DNA from: an uncultured Syntrophobacterales bacterium
GTDB taxonomy: Bacteria > Desulfobacterota > Syntrophia > Syntrophales > UBA5619
Assembly (NCBI GenBank): GCA_903903205.1
Contig: CAIUXU010000218.1
Span: 1 to 6,136, forward strand
Length of the DNA stretch: 6,136 nucleotides
Reading direction: 5' to 3'
Numbering within the stretch: the stretch's first letter is position 1; every line of letters starts with the position of its first letter. Shown here piece after piece: positions 5,686-6,136 of this stretch. The position numbers were made by a program, and so were the translations under genes. The notes under the pieces were generated by a model. The model was given only the letters and a program-made list of their open reading frames with translations. It was not told where the DNA came from and did no database searches.

Positions 5686-6136
5686 CGAAACGGCATTTTA
5701 TATTCGCTGTGGCGGGCGTCAGCCTGATGGTTTTTTGGCTTGCCGGCGGGATAGGTGAGAAGGGGACACTTTTCGGAAAGATGTTCCTACTCCACGCCGC
5801 TGCACCGTCCACCCCACCGGCTGTCGTCCCCGTCGCACCCGGGGCAAAGCCGATTACCGCCGCCGCTGCTCCGCCGCCGGAGCCGGATTACAGGTACAAT
5901 GCCGCAGGGAAAGCGGATCCCTTTAAGCCATTTATGGAAACAGATCTGGCCGCGAAAAAGAAGATGGAAGACGAACAGAAGAAAAAGCTGGGTTTGAAAG
6001 AGCGTCCACTCTCGCCGCTTCAACAGGCAGATATCGGGCAGTTTCGTCTCGTCGGGATCGCCGGCGATCAGAGCAGGCGTGTGGCGATGGTCGAGGATGG
6101 GGCCGCAAAGAAATTTTATCCCCTTTTTGCCGGAAC
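5682..6136 (+). CDS. pilP: Type IV pilus assembly protein PilP, N-terminal part (3'-truncated by window edge)
   Basis: PilP is the periplasmic protein that joins PilNO to the PilQ secretin. The frame stays open to the window end, giving 151 residues. Visible parts: a basic N-terminus and a hydrophobic segment (about 6-23) ending LAGG; an Ala/Pro-rich tether (about 39-68); the PilP signature YRYNAAGKADPFKPF (70-84); a Lys/Glu-rich stretch (90-108); and PLSPLQQADIGQFRLVGI (109-126), the start of the beta-sandwich domain that binds PilQ, followed by VAMVED (134-139). Most characterised PilP proteins are lipoproteins with an L-x-x-C lipobox. Here the expected place reads LAGG (20-23) and no Cys occurs in the visible protein, so it is probably held by an uncleaved N-terminal helix or made soluble by signal peptidase I. 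The start is the ATGA overlap with pilO. PilQ is expected downstream. Confidence 0.93.
   Translation, partial: MTKRHFIFAVAGVSLMVFWLAGGIGEKGTLFGKMFLLHAAAPSTPPAVVPVAPGAKPITAAAAPPPEPDYRYNAAGKADPFKPFMETDLAAKKKMEDEQKKKLGLKERPLSPLQQADIGQFRLVGIAGDQSRRVAMVEDGAAKKFYPLFAG

Overview
The window carries two same-strand gene blocks of an ordinary bacterial chromosome, most likely from a deltaproteobacterium (Desulfobacterota, Syntrophus- or Geobacter-like). The guess rests on GC-rich coding sequence, good Shine-Dalgarno sites, the order pnp - M16 peptidase - dut, and a pilMNOP cluster of the Gram-negative type IVa pilus kind. The genus cannot be fixed from the sequence alone. All eight genes read on the + strand and there are no RNA genes, mobile elements or CRISPR arrays.

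Block 1 (1-2838) holds the 3' part of pnp (polynucleotide phosphorylase; its N-terminal part lies upstream of the window), an M16B zinc peptidase overlapping pnp by 11 nt, and dut (dUTPase) overlapping the peptidase by 4 nt. These look translationally coupled and are probably one operon. They are housekeeping genes for RNA turnover, proteolysis and nucleotide-pool sanitation.

An intergenic region of about 200 bp (2839-3040) separates the blocks. It contains a GC-rich imperfect stem-loop with a competing alternative stem, then an A-tract and a good sigma70-type promoter (TTGCAA, 17 bp, TATATT) reading into block 2.

Block 2 (3041-6136) starts with a small FtsB/DivIC-like cell-division protein. 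A 62-nt spacer with a strong GC hairpin follows, then pilM, pilN, pilO and pilP, the last cut by the window end. PilM is the cytoplasmic actin-like protein that binds the N-terminal INLLPYR motif of PilN. PilN and PilO form the inner-membrane coiled-coil heterodimer, and PilP links that complex to the PilQ secretin, which probably lies just downstream. Stop/start overlaps of 4 nt (pilM/N, pilO/P) and a 4-nt gap (pilN/O) point to one co-translated unit.

No new system was found. The points most worth a second look are: a Pro/Lys-rich segment with a 10-residue repeat inside the PilO periplasmic domain; a PilP whose signal region has no lipobox cysteine (no Cys at all in the visible 151 residues); the linkage of a divisome-type gene to the pilus operon; and two possible RNA structures in the intergenic spaces.
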